From positions 496,001 through 560,000 of the forward strand of contig CAWEQI010000003.1 of NCBI GenBank assembly GCA_963811255.1: a DNA stretch of 64,000 nt, in the 5' to 3' direction. The number at the start of each line of letters is the position of its first letter. Positions within the stretch are counted from its first letter, which is position 1. A model generated the notes under the pieces. That model was given only the letters and a program-made list of their open reading frames with translations. It had not been told where the DNA came from and did not search any database. The DNA comes from Croceibacterium_B sp963811255. GTDB taxonomy: Bacteria > Pseudomonadota > Alphaproteobacteria > Sphingomonadales > Sphingomonadaceae. Below are positions 26,898-34,698 of this stretch, one piece after another. Both the position numbers and the translations under genes were made by a program.

Positions 26898-27604
26898 GCC
26901 GTCGCCGGAAAGGCCTGCTTGCGCAAATCGTCGAGATAGCCGCGGATCATCGTTTCGAACACCTCGGGCGGCGGCGGTCCCTGGTGCTCATCGAGCTGGC
27001 CGGTGCGCTCGGTCATTTCCTCGCGGCTGTTGACCCGCGGATAAGGTTCCGACGGGACCGGAACGCCGAGGAACTCGCACAGCGGCTCCCACCCGTCGCC
27101 GGCGCGGTAGACCAGCAGCCGGCCGGCCGGCGCCTCGTCGATTACCGACTGGTTCCAGTCGTTGAAGTATTTGACCATCTTCGCCCGGTCGCCGAGGCTC
27201 TGCTCGAGATCGCCGAACACCGTCAGGCGGAAGAATTCGGCCATCAGCGGATTGCCCTCGAACCTGGCGCGGTGCTCGGGCGAGAACACCGTTGCCGCGC
27301 CGGATTCGAACCACTTGTCGGGATCGCGGGTGGTGAGGATGATCTTCGCCTCGGGATAATGCGCGGCCAACTGGCGCCAGAACATGCAGCCGGGATAGTC
27401 GGCGGTCGCCTGATAATCGGCGAAGATCGTGTCCCACTGCGGATTGCCCTTGGCGCTCTCGATCCACAGCGGCAGGTGGCTGCGCATGTTCGCGAGCATT
27501 TCCGACATATGATAGCAGGGGCCGAAGCCGATGTGCTCGAGCGCCAGCTTGAGCGACAGCGTGCCGGTACGCCCCAACCCGGCGCCGATTACCTTGAGTG
27601 CCAT
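26894..27604 (-). CDS. Sulfotransferase-family protein (Sulfotransfer_4 type)
   Basis: 236 residues from the ATG at 27604 (GGGAG upstream). The PAPS 5'-phosphosulfate loop is GLGRTGTLSLKLAL near residue 10, and the 3'-phosphate site is TTRDPDKWFES. This subgroup (often called NAD-dependent or Sulfotransfer_4) is common in alphaproteobacteria; the acceptor is unknown. It is divergent from ccrM, whose GANTC-rich leader starts about 40 bases away. Confidence 0.85.
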   Translation of the reverse strand: MALKVIGAGLGRTGTLSLKLALEHIGFGPCYHMSEMLANMRSHLPLWIESAKGNPQWDTIFADYQATADYPGCMFWRQLAAHYPEAKIILTTRDPDKWFESGAATVFSPEHRARFEGNPLMAEFFRLTVFGDLEQSLGDRAKMVKYFNDWNQSVIDEAPAGRLLVYRAGDGWEPLCEFLGVPVPSEPYPRVNSREEMTERTGQLDEHQGPPPPEVFETMIRGYLDDLRKQAFPATA

Positions 27605-27644
27605 CTTGCGTCTCCCTCGAACCGCAGCCGCTCTAGCACGAGCT

Positions 27645-27796
27645 GAGTCTTTCGCGCCACACCACAAGATGTGGAGTCTGCGAAAGTACAAGACTCTCAA
27701 GATGCTGTGCGGGACTCTTTTCGTTCCGCATCAATCCTGGTCGGCTACAGGCCCATGACCGCCCGATTGTCGCTTGACGGCGGACTCGGTGGACTC
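27645..27796 (+). promoter_or_regulatory. Cluster of six GANTC sites upstream of ccrM
   Basis: GAGTC or GACTC occurs at 27645, 27674, 27692, 27713, 27783 and 27792. These are the sites methylated by the enzyme encoded 37 bases downstream. In Caulobacter, two such sites in the ccrM leader link its expression to DNA methylation state. The sites are read directly; regulation is inferred. Confidence 0.6.
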
Positions 27797-27832
27797 ACCC
27801 TGTGGATAACTCAGGGGGAGACGCCAAGGATC

Positions 27833-28969
27833 ATGAACCAGGTCACGAAAGTGCGCGCCGCCGCTCGGCCTGCCCTGAGCCGTGTCGAAGGGCCGGTCGA
27901 ACTCCCGCTCGGCCGGATCCTGCCCGGCGACTGCATCGCCGCGATGCGCTCCCTGCCGGACGCTTCGATCGACCTGGTGTTCGCCGACCCGCCGTACAAC
28001 CTCCAGCTCGGCGGCGACCTCAACCGGCCCGACGGCAGCCATGTCGACGCGGTGACCGACGAGTGGGACCGGTTCGACAGCTTCGCCGCTTACGATGGCT
28101 TCACCCGCGAATGGCTCGGCGAATGCCGCCGCGTGCTCAAGCCCGACGGCGCGCTGTGGGTGATCGGCAGCTATCACAACATCTACCGCGTCGGCGCGAT
28201 CGTGCAGGACCTCGGGTTCTGGCTGTTGAACGACATCGTCTGGCGCAAGTCGAACCCGATGCCGAACTTCCGCGGCACTCGCTTCACCAACGCCCACGAA
28301 ACGCTGCTGTGGGCGAGCATGGGCGAAAAGGCGCGCTACCACTTCAATTACCGCGCGATGAAGACGCTGAACGACGAACTGCAGATGCGCAGCGACTGGG
28401 TCATCCCGATCTGCGGCGGGCCCGAACGGCTCAAGGAGAACGGCCACAAGGCGCACCCGACGCAGAAGCCCGAAGCGTTGCTCTATCGCGTGCTGCTCGC
28501 CACCACCGAACCCGGCGACGTGGTGCTCGATCCGTTCTTCGGCACCGGCACCACCGGGGCGGTCGCCAAACGGCTCGGCCGCGAATGGATCGGCTGCGAG
28601 CGCGAGGAGGCCTATCGCCGAGTCGCGCTCAAACGGATTGAGAAAGAGCTGCCGCTCGATGAAAGCGCGCTGGCGACGATGCAGAGCCGCAAAGGGCAGC
28701 CGCGGGTGGCGTTCGGCGCGGTGGTCGAGGCCGGGCTGCTGCCGCCGGGCAGCGAGCTGTTCGACAAGCAGCGCCGCTGGAGCGCCACCGTGCGCGCCGA
28801 CGGGTCGATTGCCAGCGGTCCGACCACCGGATCGATCCACCACGTCGGCAAGACCCTGCAAGGCGCGCCGAGCTGCAACGGCTGGACCTTCTGGCACCTC
28901 GAGCACGGCGGCGAGACCAAGCCGCTCGACGCCCTGCGCCAGCTCTACCTGCTGGCGGTGGAGGATTAG
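27833..28969 (+). CDS. ccrM: Cell-cycle DNA adenine methyltransferase (GANTC)
   Basis: 378 residues from the ATG at 27833. The N-terminal catalytic motif DPPYNLQL and the SAM motif DPFFGTGTTG are in the order expected for beta-class methylases. A C-terminal extension ending GAPSCNGWTFWHLE is the RAMA-like domain typical of CcrM. It methylates A in GANTC and times replication-linked transcription. Residues about 14-22 (PALSRVEGP) come from a repeat element inside the gene (see findings). Confidence 0.95.
   Translation: MNQVTKVRAAARPALSRVEGPVELPLGRILPGDCIAAMRSLPDASIDLVFADPPYNLQLGGDLNRPDGSHVDAVTDEWDRFDSFAAYDGFTREWLGECRRVLKPDGALWVIGSYHNIYRVGAIVQDLGFWLLNDIVWRKSNPMPNFRGTRFTNAHETLLWASMGEKARYHFNYRAMKTLNDELQMRSDWVIPICGGPERLKENGHKAHPTQKPEALLYRVLLATTEPGDVVLDPFFGTGTTGAVAKRLGREWIGCEREEAYRRVALKRIEKELPLDESALATMQSRKGQPRVAFGAVVEAGLLPPGSELFDKQRRWSATVRADGSIASGPTTGSIHHVGKTLQGAPSCNGWTFWHLEHGGETKPLDALRQLYLLAVED
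27872..27893. repeat. Short palindromic repeat inside the 5' end of ccrM
   Basis: The 22 bases begin GCCCTGAGCC and end CGAAGGGC, with complementary ends. This closely resembles the short repeat GCCCTGAGCCTGTCGAAGG that is abundant between genes in this order (from general knowledge). Here it lies in coding sequence and is translated. Confidence 0.5.
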
Positions 28970-28987
28970 GCGCTGCCTACTGCAAAT

Positions 28988-29080
28988 CGTCACCCTGAAC
29001 TTGTTTCAGGGTCCATCGTGCCCCACAGACCGAACCTCGCCAGAAGGCGAAATGGATGCTGAAACAAGTTCAGCATGACG
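28988..29080. repeat. Inverted pair of covarying hairpin repeats
   Basis: Two 29-base arms (28988-29016 and 29052-29080) are inverted copies of each other. Each arm is itself a hairpin: CCCTGAA/TTCAGGG in the first and TGCTGAA/TTCAGCA in the second. The differences change both sides of the stem together. The pair lies between ccrM and folP. Confidence 0.75.
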
Positions 29081-29221
29081 AGTAGGGGACGAGGAGTGGC
29101 AGACCGCCTCTACATCCAGCCGCTGACCTTTGCCCCTCGCCGCAGGCGTTCGCCGGCGACACGGTGCGGCTGGCGGGGGGAATGGTCTGTGCCCGCGAGT
29201 TCGCGGTGATCATCCGCCGCG

Positions 29222-30211
29222 ATGGCGCAAGTCGCCGAGCGCGCGCTGGCCACCGCCGAGACGATCGACGACGTGCTGGCCGAGCTGCCGGACGAACTCG
29301 GTCCTGAAGCCGAGGCGCAATGGGCGAGCCTGCGCGAAGCGCATCCGCCACTCTCGCTCGGCGATCGCACCATCCGGCTCGACCAGCCGCAGGTCATGGG
29401 CATTCTCAATGTTACGCCCGACAGCATGTCCGACGGCGGCCAGTTCCTCGACGATCCGGAGAAGGCCGTCGCCCATGCCGCCGACATGCTCGAAGCCGGC
29501 GCGGCGATCGTCGACATTGGTGGCGAGAGCACCCGACCCGGCGCGGCGGCGGTGTGGGAAGGCGATGAAGTGAAGCGCGTGGTCCCGGTGGTCGAGCGCT
29601 GCGTGGCGATGGGCGCCGCGGTCAGCATCGACACCCGCCGCCCGGCGGTGATGGAAGCCGCGATCGCCGCGGGCGCGCAGATCATCAACGACGTATCCGC
29701 CTTGCGCCACGATCCGCGCAGCCTCGAATTCGCCGCCGCCAGCGGCAAGCCGGTGGTGCTGATGCATGCGCCCGGAGAAGGCGACGACCTTCACGCCAAC
29801 GGCAACTACGCCAATGTCGTGTTCGACGTGTTCGACTGGCTCGCCACCGCGCGCGACCGGGCGATCGAAGGCGGCGTGGCGCGCGAGAACGTGATCCTCG
29901 ACCCTGGCATCGGCTTCGGCAAGACGCTGGCCGACAATCTCGCGCTGATGAACGCCCTGCCGCTGTTCCACGCCCTCGGCCAGCCGCTGCTATTGGGCGC
30001 CAGCCGCAAGCGCTCGATCGGCGCGCTCAGCAACGAGGCCCCCGCCCACAAGCGCCTCGGCGGCAGCGTCGAACTGGCGGTGGCGGGCATGAACGCCGGC
30101 GTGCAACTGCTGCGGGTGCACGACGTGTTCGACACGGTCCAGGCACGCAATGTGTGGCGCGGGATGCGCGACGCTGCGCTGACGGATTTTTCGGGGCTGG
30201 GGAGTTGGTAA
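29222..30211 (+). CDS. folP: Dihydropteroate synthase
   Basis: 329 residues from the ATG at 29222. The core is complete: MGILNVTPDSMSDGG, VDIGGESTRPGA, SIDTRRP, NDVSAL, DPGIGFGKT and LLGASRKRSIG, all needed for pterin and pABA binding. It joins pterin pyrophosphate with pABA for folate. Family members in this order have a longer N-terminus; here matching residues lie upstream in two other frames (see findings), so the true start may be a GTG at 29096 with frameshifts between. Confidence 0.92.
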   Translation: MAQVAERALATAETIDDVLAELPDELGPEAEAQWASLREAHPPLSLGDRTIRLDQPQVMGILNVTPDSMSDGGQFLDDPEKAVAHAADMLEAGAAIVDIGGESTRPGAAAVWEGDEVKRVVPVVERCVAMGAAVSIDTRRPAVMEAAIAAGAQIINDVSALRHDPRSLEFAAASGKPVVLMHAPGEGDDLHANGNYANVVFDVFDWLATARDRAIEGGVARENVILDPGIGFGKTLADNLALMNALPLFHALGQPLLLGASRKRSIGALSNEAPAHKRLGGSVELAVAGMNAGVQLLRVHDVFDTVQARNVWRGMRDAALTDFSGLGSW

Positions 30212-30298
30212 ATGTCGGCCTTAGGTGGTTAGCGGCCATTAGAGACCGAGCATCACAGCCGACAATCACCACGGAAACAGCAGCAGTATGGCCCGTCT

Positions 30299-30754
30299 AT
30301 CCGCAGGCGCTCGCCTTTGGCGCAACGGCCGTGGCTGCGGGTCATATTGGTCGCGGTCCAGGTTTCATCAATGAAGACCAGGCGCTCGGGAGCAAGATCG
30401 AGTTGGCCGTCGAACCACGCGCGGCGTTGCCTCAGGATGTCGGGCCGGTCCTGCTCGATCGCGTGGCCGCTCTTTTTTTGCGCGTGATGCCGTGGCGCGC
30501 GAAGAAGCGGTGAAGCGTCGAGTTCGCCACCGCCAGGCCCATACCGGCGAGTTCGACGCGTAGCTCATCGAGCGTGATATCCTTGCGTGCTTCCCACAGC
30601 GCCAGGATATCCTCCCGGCGCTCCTCGATCCGGCGCGAGCGTGTGTCCCCGCCCTGGGGCTTGGGCGCAAAGTTCCCGGTCGCACGACGCTGCGCCTGCC
30701 ACCGGATCGCCGTCGACGGCGCAACCCCAAATCGCGCCGCCGCCGAACGGCAAC
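30299..30754. repeat. Direct repeat, copy 1 (456 bases)
   Basis: By eye this block is identical to 31020-31475, including the seven-T run. It contains the transposase fragment. Sequence before and after the two blocks differs, so the borders are sharp. Confidence 0.85.
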
Positions 30755-30800
30755 TCATCCCTGCATCAATCGCGGCAAGAAGCCGAAAGCGCAAATCCAT
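30299..30800 (-). pseudogene. IS630-type transposase fragment, copy 1
   Basis: The fragment begins with MDLRFRLLAAIDAG, a helix-turn-helix (SAAARFGVAPSTAIRW), then the linker to ARHGITRKK. At an A7 run (30473-30479, minus strand) the frame must shift by -1 to continue as IEQDRPDILRQRRAWFDGQ and LVFIDETW, the first DDE acid. It ends after the GERLR motif. A normal transposase would have about 160 more residues. Confidence 0.8.
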
Positions 30801-30984
30801 AGAAAGAGCATCAACGCCGACAATCACCCACGGAAACAGCAGCAGTAAGCCCGCATAAGCCGCTCCCGTAATCCAGAACCATCCCGGCGTTTCGGAGCGC
30901 AGTTCCGAGCGGCCATAGGCTGACGGCATCCGGCCGGTTTTGAGGCCGACGAAGAGTACCAGGCGAGAGTTAGGCCGGCGACCA

Positions 30985-31475
30985 AGGTGGTGGTCTTACG
31001 ATGCCCGTGCGGGAAGCCCATCCGCAGGCGCTCGCCTTTGGCGCAACGGCCGTGGCTGCGGGTCATATTGGTCGCGGTCCAGGTTTCATCAATGAAGACC
31101 AGGCGCTCGGGAGCAAGATCGAGTTGGCCGTCGAACCACGCGCGGCGTTGCCTCAGGATGTCGGGCCGGTCCTGCTCGATCGCGTGGCCGCTCTTTTTTT
31201 GCGCGTGATGCCGTGGCGCGCGAAGAAGCGGTGAAGCGTCGAGTTCGCCACCGCCAGGCCCATACCGGCGAGTTCGACGCGTAGCTCATCGAGCGTGATA
31301 TCCTTGCGTGCTTCCCACAGCGCCAGGATATCCTCCCGGCGCTCCTCGATCCGGCGCGAGCGTGTGTCCCCGCCCTGGGGCTTGGGCGCAAAGTTCCCGG
31401 TCGCACGACGCTGCGCCTGCCACCGGATCGCCGTCGACGGCGCAACCCCAAATCGCGCCGCCGCCGAACGGCAAC
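30985..31475 (-). pseudogene. IS630-type transposase fragment, copy 2
   Basis: Same gene as copy 1 but lacking the first 15 or so residues; it starts at CRSAAARFG and is fused in frame to the upstream membrane protein sequence. It runs further at the other end, through GHRKTTTLVAGL, before the match to transposases stops. It has the same A7 frameshift site (31194-31200). Confidence 0.78.
31020..31475. repeat. Direct repeat, copy 2 (456 bases)
   Basis: Second copy of the block at 30299-30754, with which it appears identical. The right border joins the disrupted membrane protein gene at 31475/31476. Confidence 0.85.
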
Positions 31476-32194
31476 CAGGCGACGAATTGCGGGATGAACA
31501 GGAAAGCGGTGCCGCCGAGCATGGTCCGCCAATCGTCTGTGAACTCACCGACGAGAAGCCACGGAATGGCGGCTATGATCAACATCACGCCCATGAGCGT
31601 CACGCGCTGGCTCAGCTTCCAGTCCCACCAAATCACGGCAGGAGTATGCTGTGGCGGCCCTGACACCCGCCAGTCTGGGCGAATGTCACACCGCGGCCGT
31701 GGTATCGGCCTGATCGAAAGGATGCGATCAGCGACGAATTCGGACGGAGACCCGCTCATATGGCCAAAGCCGAGGCCGAGGAATTCGTGGTGCCCTAGGA
31801 ACTTGACCGAGTAAGCAGCGACAGGCCAAGAACCATCCTTGCTCATGAATACACCCGAAGCTCGATTGCGGCGAACTATTTCGGCTTGGGCCGGGTTGAG
31901 GTGCGGTTCGAACCATGCAGCACTCATGAAACCGGGATCGCACGCTTTCGATAGGTCCTGATCTTCGAAGAAGCGCGAACCCTCGAACAAGTCCACCCAA
32001 GTGCCTTCGATGGTCCGCGTGCGCTGTTCATACATTATGCTGAGCACGAGCAATGTCGCTGCTGCGGCGGTGACAAGAACCGCTCCTCGTGTCGGTCTGC
32101 GCGAGCCCCTCACTTTACGAGAATGCAACAGTGAATGAATGACCGCAATGGGTCCAACGCGGACGCGGCCCCTAAAGCGTATACCCCCCATCAC
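31476..32194 (-). pseudogene. Interrupted small membrane protein
   Basis: The remaining part of up to 240 residues has one hydrophobic segment near the N-terminus (GAVLVTAAAATLLVLSIM), a soluble middle (about 55-165) and two more hydrophobic stretches (TLMGVMLIIAAIPWLL and GTAFLFIPQFVAWL), then it runs straight into the transposase fragment. The start is uncertain; an ATG at 32194 would overlap the SDR gene. Segments coding FWITGAAYAGLLLLFPWVIV further left may be its lost C-terminal end or a neighbour. I do not know the family. Confidence 0.55.
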
Positions 32195-32927
32195 TCACCA
32201 GCACCGTGCCGGTGATCGTGCCGGCCGCGTCGGACAGCAGGAAACCTATCTGGGCGGCGATCTCCTCGGGGGTTTCGAAGCGGCCGAGCGGGTTGGCGCT
32301 CGCCGCCATCGCCGCCATCGCCGCGGCGCGGTCGCCGCCGTGCTGGGCGAGGAGGCCCTGGAAGAACGGCAGCGAGTCCCAGATCGGCGTATCGACCCCG
32401 CCGGGCGCGATGGCGTTGACCCGGATGCCTTTGGCCGCACCTTCCTTCGCCGCCACCTTGGCGAGGTGGATCACGCCGGCCTTCGAGGCCCCATAAGCGG
32501 CGATGCCCGGCTCGGCCTTGATCCCGCTGACCGAGGCAGTGAGCACGACCGCGCCGCCGTTCGTCATCCGCCGCATCGCCGCGCGCAGCGAGAGAAACAT
32601 GCCGTCGAGGTTGACGCCGAGAACCTTGCGCCACTCGCTGAAGGGCTGCTCGGCGATCGGCCCGCCGGCGGCGACCCCGGCGTTGAGCACGGCGAAGTCG
32701 AGCGAGACCAGGTCGCTTTCGATCCGCTCCCACAGCGCCTCGTCGGCGACGTCGCCCACGATGCGGTCGCAGTCGCACTCGAGCTCTAGGCTGTCGACGC
32801 CTTCCCTATCGCGGTCGACCAGCACCAGCCGGCCGACACCCTGCGCCGACAGCCAATCCGCGCAGGCCGCGCCGATGCCGGAGGCGGCGCCGGTGACGAG
32901 CGCGGTTTTGCCAGAGAATTCGTCCAT
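32172..32927 (-). CDS. Short-chain dehydrogenase/reductase
   Basis: 251 residues, classical SDR. Cofactor loop TGAASGIG, NAG in LNAGVAAGG, catalytic Ser in TASVSG and YGASK are all present, and the C-terminal SDGGYTL is typical. An Asp after strand 2 (LVDRDRE) suggests NAD(H) preference. The substrate is unknown; no pathway genes are adjacent. Confidence 0.9.
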   Translation of the reverse strand: MDEFSGKTALVTGAASGIGAACADWLSAQGVGRLVLVDRDREGVDSLELECDCDRIVGDVADEALWERIESDLVSLDFAVLNAGVAAGGPIAEQPFSEWRKVLGVNLDGMFLSLRAAMRRMTNGGAVVLTASVSGIKAEPGIAAYGASKAGVIHLAKVAAKEGAAKGIRVNAIAPGGVDTPIWDSLPFFQGLLAQHGGDRAAAMAAMAASANPLGRFETPEEIAAQIGFLLSDAAGTITGTVLVSDGGYTL

Positions 32928-32959
32928 CCCGCCTCGCTACGCGCGAAGTCGGCGCTTGC

Positions 32960-34378
32960 CTAGGCGGCGTTCTCGATCCCGAGATCGCCGAGCTTGCGGT
33001 AGAGCGTCGAGCGGCCGATGCCGAGGCGGCGGGCGACTTCGGTCATCCGGCCGCGGTAGTGGCCGATGGCGAGGCGGATGACGTCGGCCTCGATGTCTTC
33101 GAGCGGGCGCAGGTTGCCGTCTTCGGTGTAGAGCTGCACGCCGACGCCGTCCTGGCGGCTGCCGCCGCTTGACGCGAGCTCGCCGAGCAGCTCCGCCAGT
33201 TGCGGAAAGTCTTCGGCCGTGAGCGCGTCGCCGTCGCAGAACACCGCCGCGCGGAACAGCACCGCCTGCAGCTGGCGGACGTTTCCGGGCCAGTCGAACG
33301 CGGCGAGCAGCTTGAGTGCGGCGTCGGTGATGCCGAGTTCCCGCAGCCCGGGCTGCTCGCCGGCGCGGGCGAGGAAATGGCGGGCGAGCGCGGGGATGTC
33401 GCTGGCCCGCTCGCGCAGCGGCGGCAGGACGATCCGAGTGCCGGCGAGCGCCTGCATCAGATCCTCCCGGAAGTAACCGGCGGCGACGACATCGGTCAGC
33501 GGCAGGTTGCTCGCCGCGATCGTGCGGACGTCCATCTTGAAGCTGTAGCTGGCGCCGATCGGCCGCACCCGGGCCGTGGTCAGCGCCTCGGCCAAGCGCT
33601 CCTGCAGTTCGGGCGAGAGGCGGTTGACCTCGTCGAGCACCAGCGTGCCGCCGTCGCAGTGCTGCAGCACGCCGACCTGGCGGTCGAAAGCGCCGGGAAA
33701 GGCATCCTTCTCGTGGCCGAACAGCACCGATTCGATCGAATGGGCCGGGACGCTGCGGACGTTGACGATGCGCAGCGACGCCTTGGCGCGTGGGCTCGCC
33801 CCGACCATCGCCCGGATCAGGATCTCCTTGCCGGTGCCGGTTTCGCCTTCGATCAGCACCGGGCCGTGGCCGCGCGCGGCCTTGGCCGCCTTGGCCAGCG
33901 CGTCGCGGAACGGCGGGGCGGTGCCGATCATCGAATCGAAATCGAGGTCTGCCGCCATCTTCTCCGACAGCGGCGTCAACTCGTCCTTCGGCGCCTCGCG
34001 GGTGGTCGCCAGGCGCAGCGCCTGCATCAGCCGGTCGGGCGCGATCGGCTTGATAAGGTAGTCGGTCGCCCCGGCGCGCATCGCTTCGACCGCCAGCAGC
34101 GGCGAGGCGCTGGTGGTGAGCATCACGATCGGCAGCCTCGGGCGGCGGCTCTTGAGTTCGGCAATCAGCGCACAGGCGTCGTCGCCGGGCACCCATTGGT
34201 CGAGTACGATCGCCGAGAGCTGCATGCCCTCGCGGGTGCCGAGCGTGGCGATGGCGGTCTCCGAATCGCCGACCACCAACGTGCGCCAGCCTTCGCGGCT
34301 GGCGAGCGCTGTGATCAGCCGGCTTTGCGCCGGCTCGTCGTCGATCAGCATCAGCAGGCGCTGTTCCTGGTCGGCCAT
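32960..34378 (-). CDS. NtrC-like response regulator with degenerate sigma-54 loop
   Basis: 472 residues: receiver (residues about 8-120, phospho-acceptor Asp in IVLDQWVPG, LIKP), AAA+ domain (about 145-375; Walker A GETGTGKE, Walker B GTLVLDEV, FDWPGNVRQLQ) and a Fis-type helix-turn-helix (VARRLGIGRSTLYRKL). The GAFTGA motif that touches sigma-54 reads DAFPGA. The protein may thus bind DNA and ATP but not activate sigma-54 in the usual way. No partner kinase is next to it. Confidence 0.9.
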   Translation of the reverse strand: MADQEQRLLMLIDDEPAQSRLITALASREGWRTLVVGDSETAIATLGTREGMQLSAIVLDQWVPGDDACALIAELKSRRPRLPIVMLTTSASPLLAVEAMRAGATDYLIKPIAPDRLMQALRLATTREAPKDELTPLSEKMAADLDFDSMIGTAPPFRDALAKAAKAARGHGPVLIEGETGTGKEILIRAMVGASPRAKASLRIVNVRSVPAHSIESVLFGHEKDAFPGAFDRQVGVLQHCDGGTLVLDEVNRLSPELQERLAEALTTARVRPIGASYSFKMDVRTIAASNLPLTDVVAAGYFREDLMQALAGTRIVLPPLRERASDIPALARHFLARAGEQPGLRELGITDAALKLLAAFDWPGNVRQLQAVLFRAAVFCDGDALTAEDFPQLAELLGELASSGGSRQDGVGVQLYTEDGNLRPLEDIEADVIRLAIGHYRGRMTEVARRLGIGRSTLYRKLGDLGIENAA

Positions 34379-34541
34379 TCGCTCCCCTTCGATCGGCGCC
34401 AGTGTGGCCGCGTTCGCAAGTGGCCATAACGCGCGCTGGTAAAGAGGCCATTAAGCAGCCATCTGGAGGGCTCAGGACGGGGCTTGAGAAGCCGCCCCGG
34501 GAGCGATAGAGCTATCCGTCGGCAAAACTGAAAAGAACGGG

Positions 34542-34673
34542 ATGGCAATGGCTCCAGCGGACAACTTCGAGGCTGCGAAGGAAAAGACGTACAGCGGCTT
34601 CACGAGGTTGCTGAAGTGGGCCGTGCCGATCATCGGCATCTGCGCCCTCATCGTGATCATCCTGATCAGCTGA
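34542..34673 (+). CDS. aa3-type cytochrome c oxidase subunit IV microprotein
   Basis: 43 residues. The sequence KEKTYSGFTRLLKW followed by one membrane helix (about 27-42) is the signature of the small bacterial aa3-oxidase subunit IV. A second in-frame ATG lies two codons on. It is placed 25 bases before pntAA, as in other members of this order; the functional link between the two is unknown. Confidence 0.8.
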   Translation: MAMAPADNFEAAKEKTYSGFTRLLKWAVPIIGICALIVIILIS

Positions 34674-34698
34674 TCCGAGCAAGGGGGGAGGGCAAGGC

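Larger units (their letters stand above)
30258..31475 (-). mobile_element. Tandemly duplicated IS630-type remnant
   Basis: Two copies of the same transposase 5' part lie 721 bases apart, each followed (minus strand) by a host-like segment coding LLLLFPW. Neither copy keeps the C-terminal half of the transposase with the last catalytic acid residues, so the element cannot move on its own. It interrupts the membrane protein gene to its right. No terminal inverted repeats could be fixed by eye. Confidence 0.75.
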
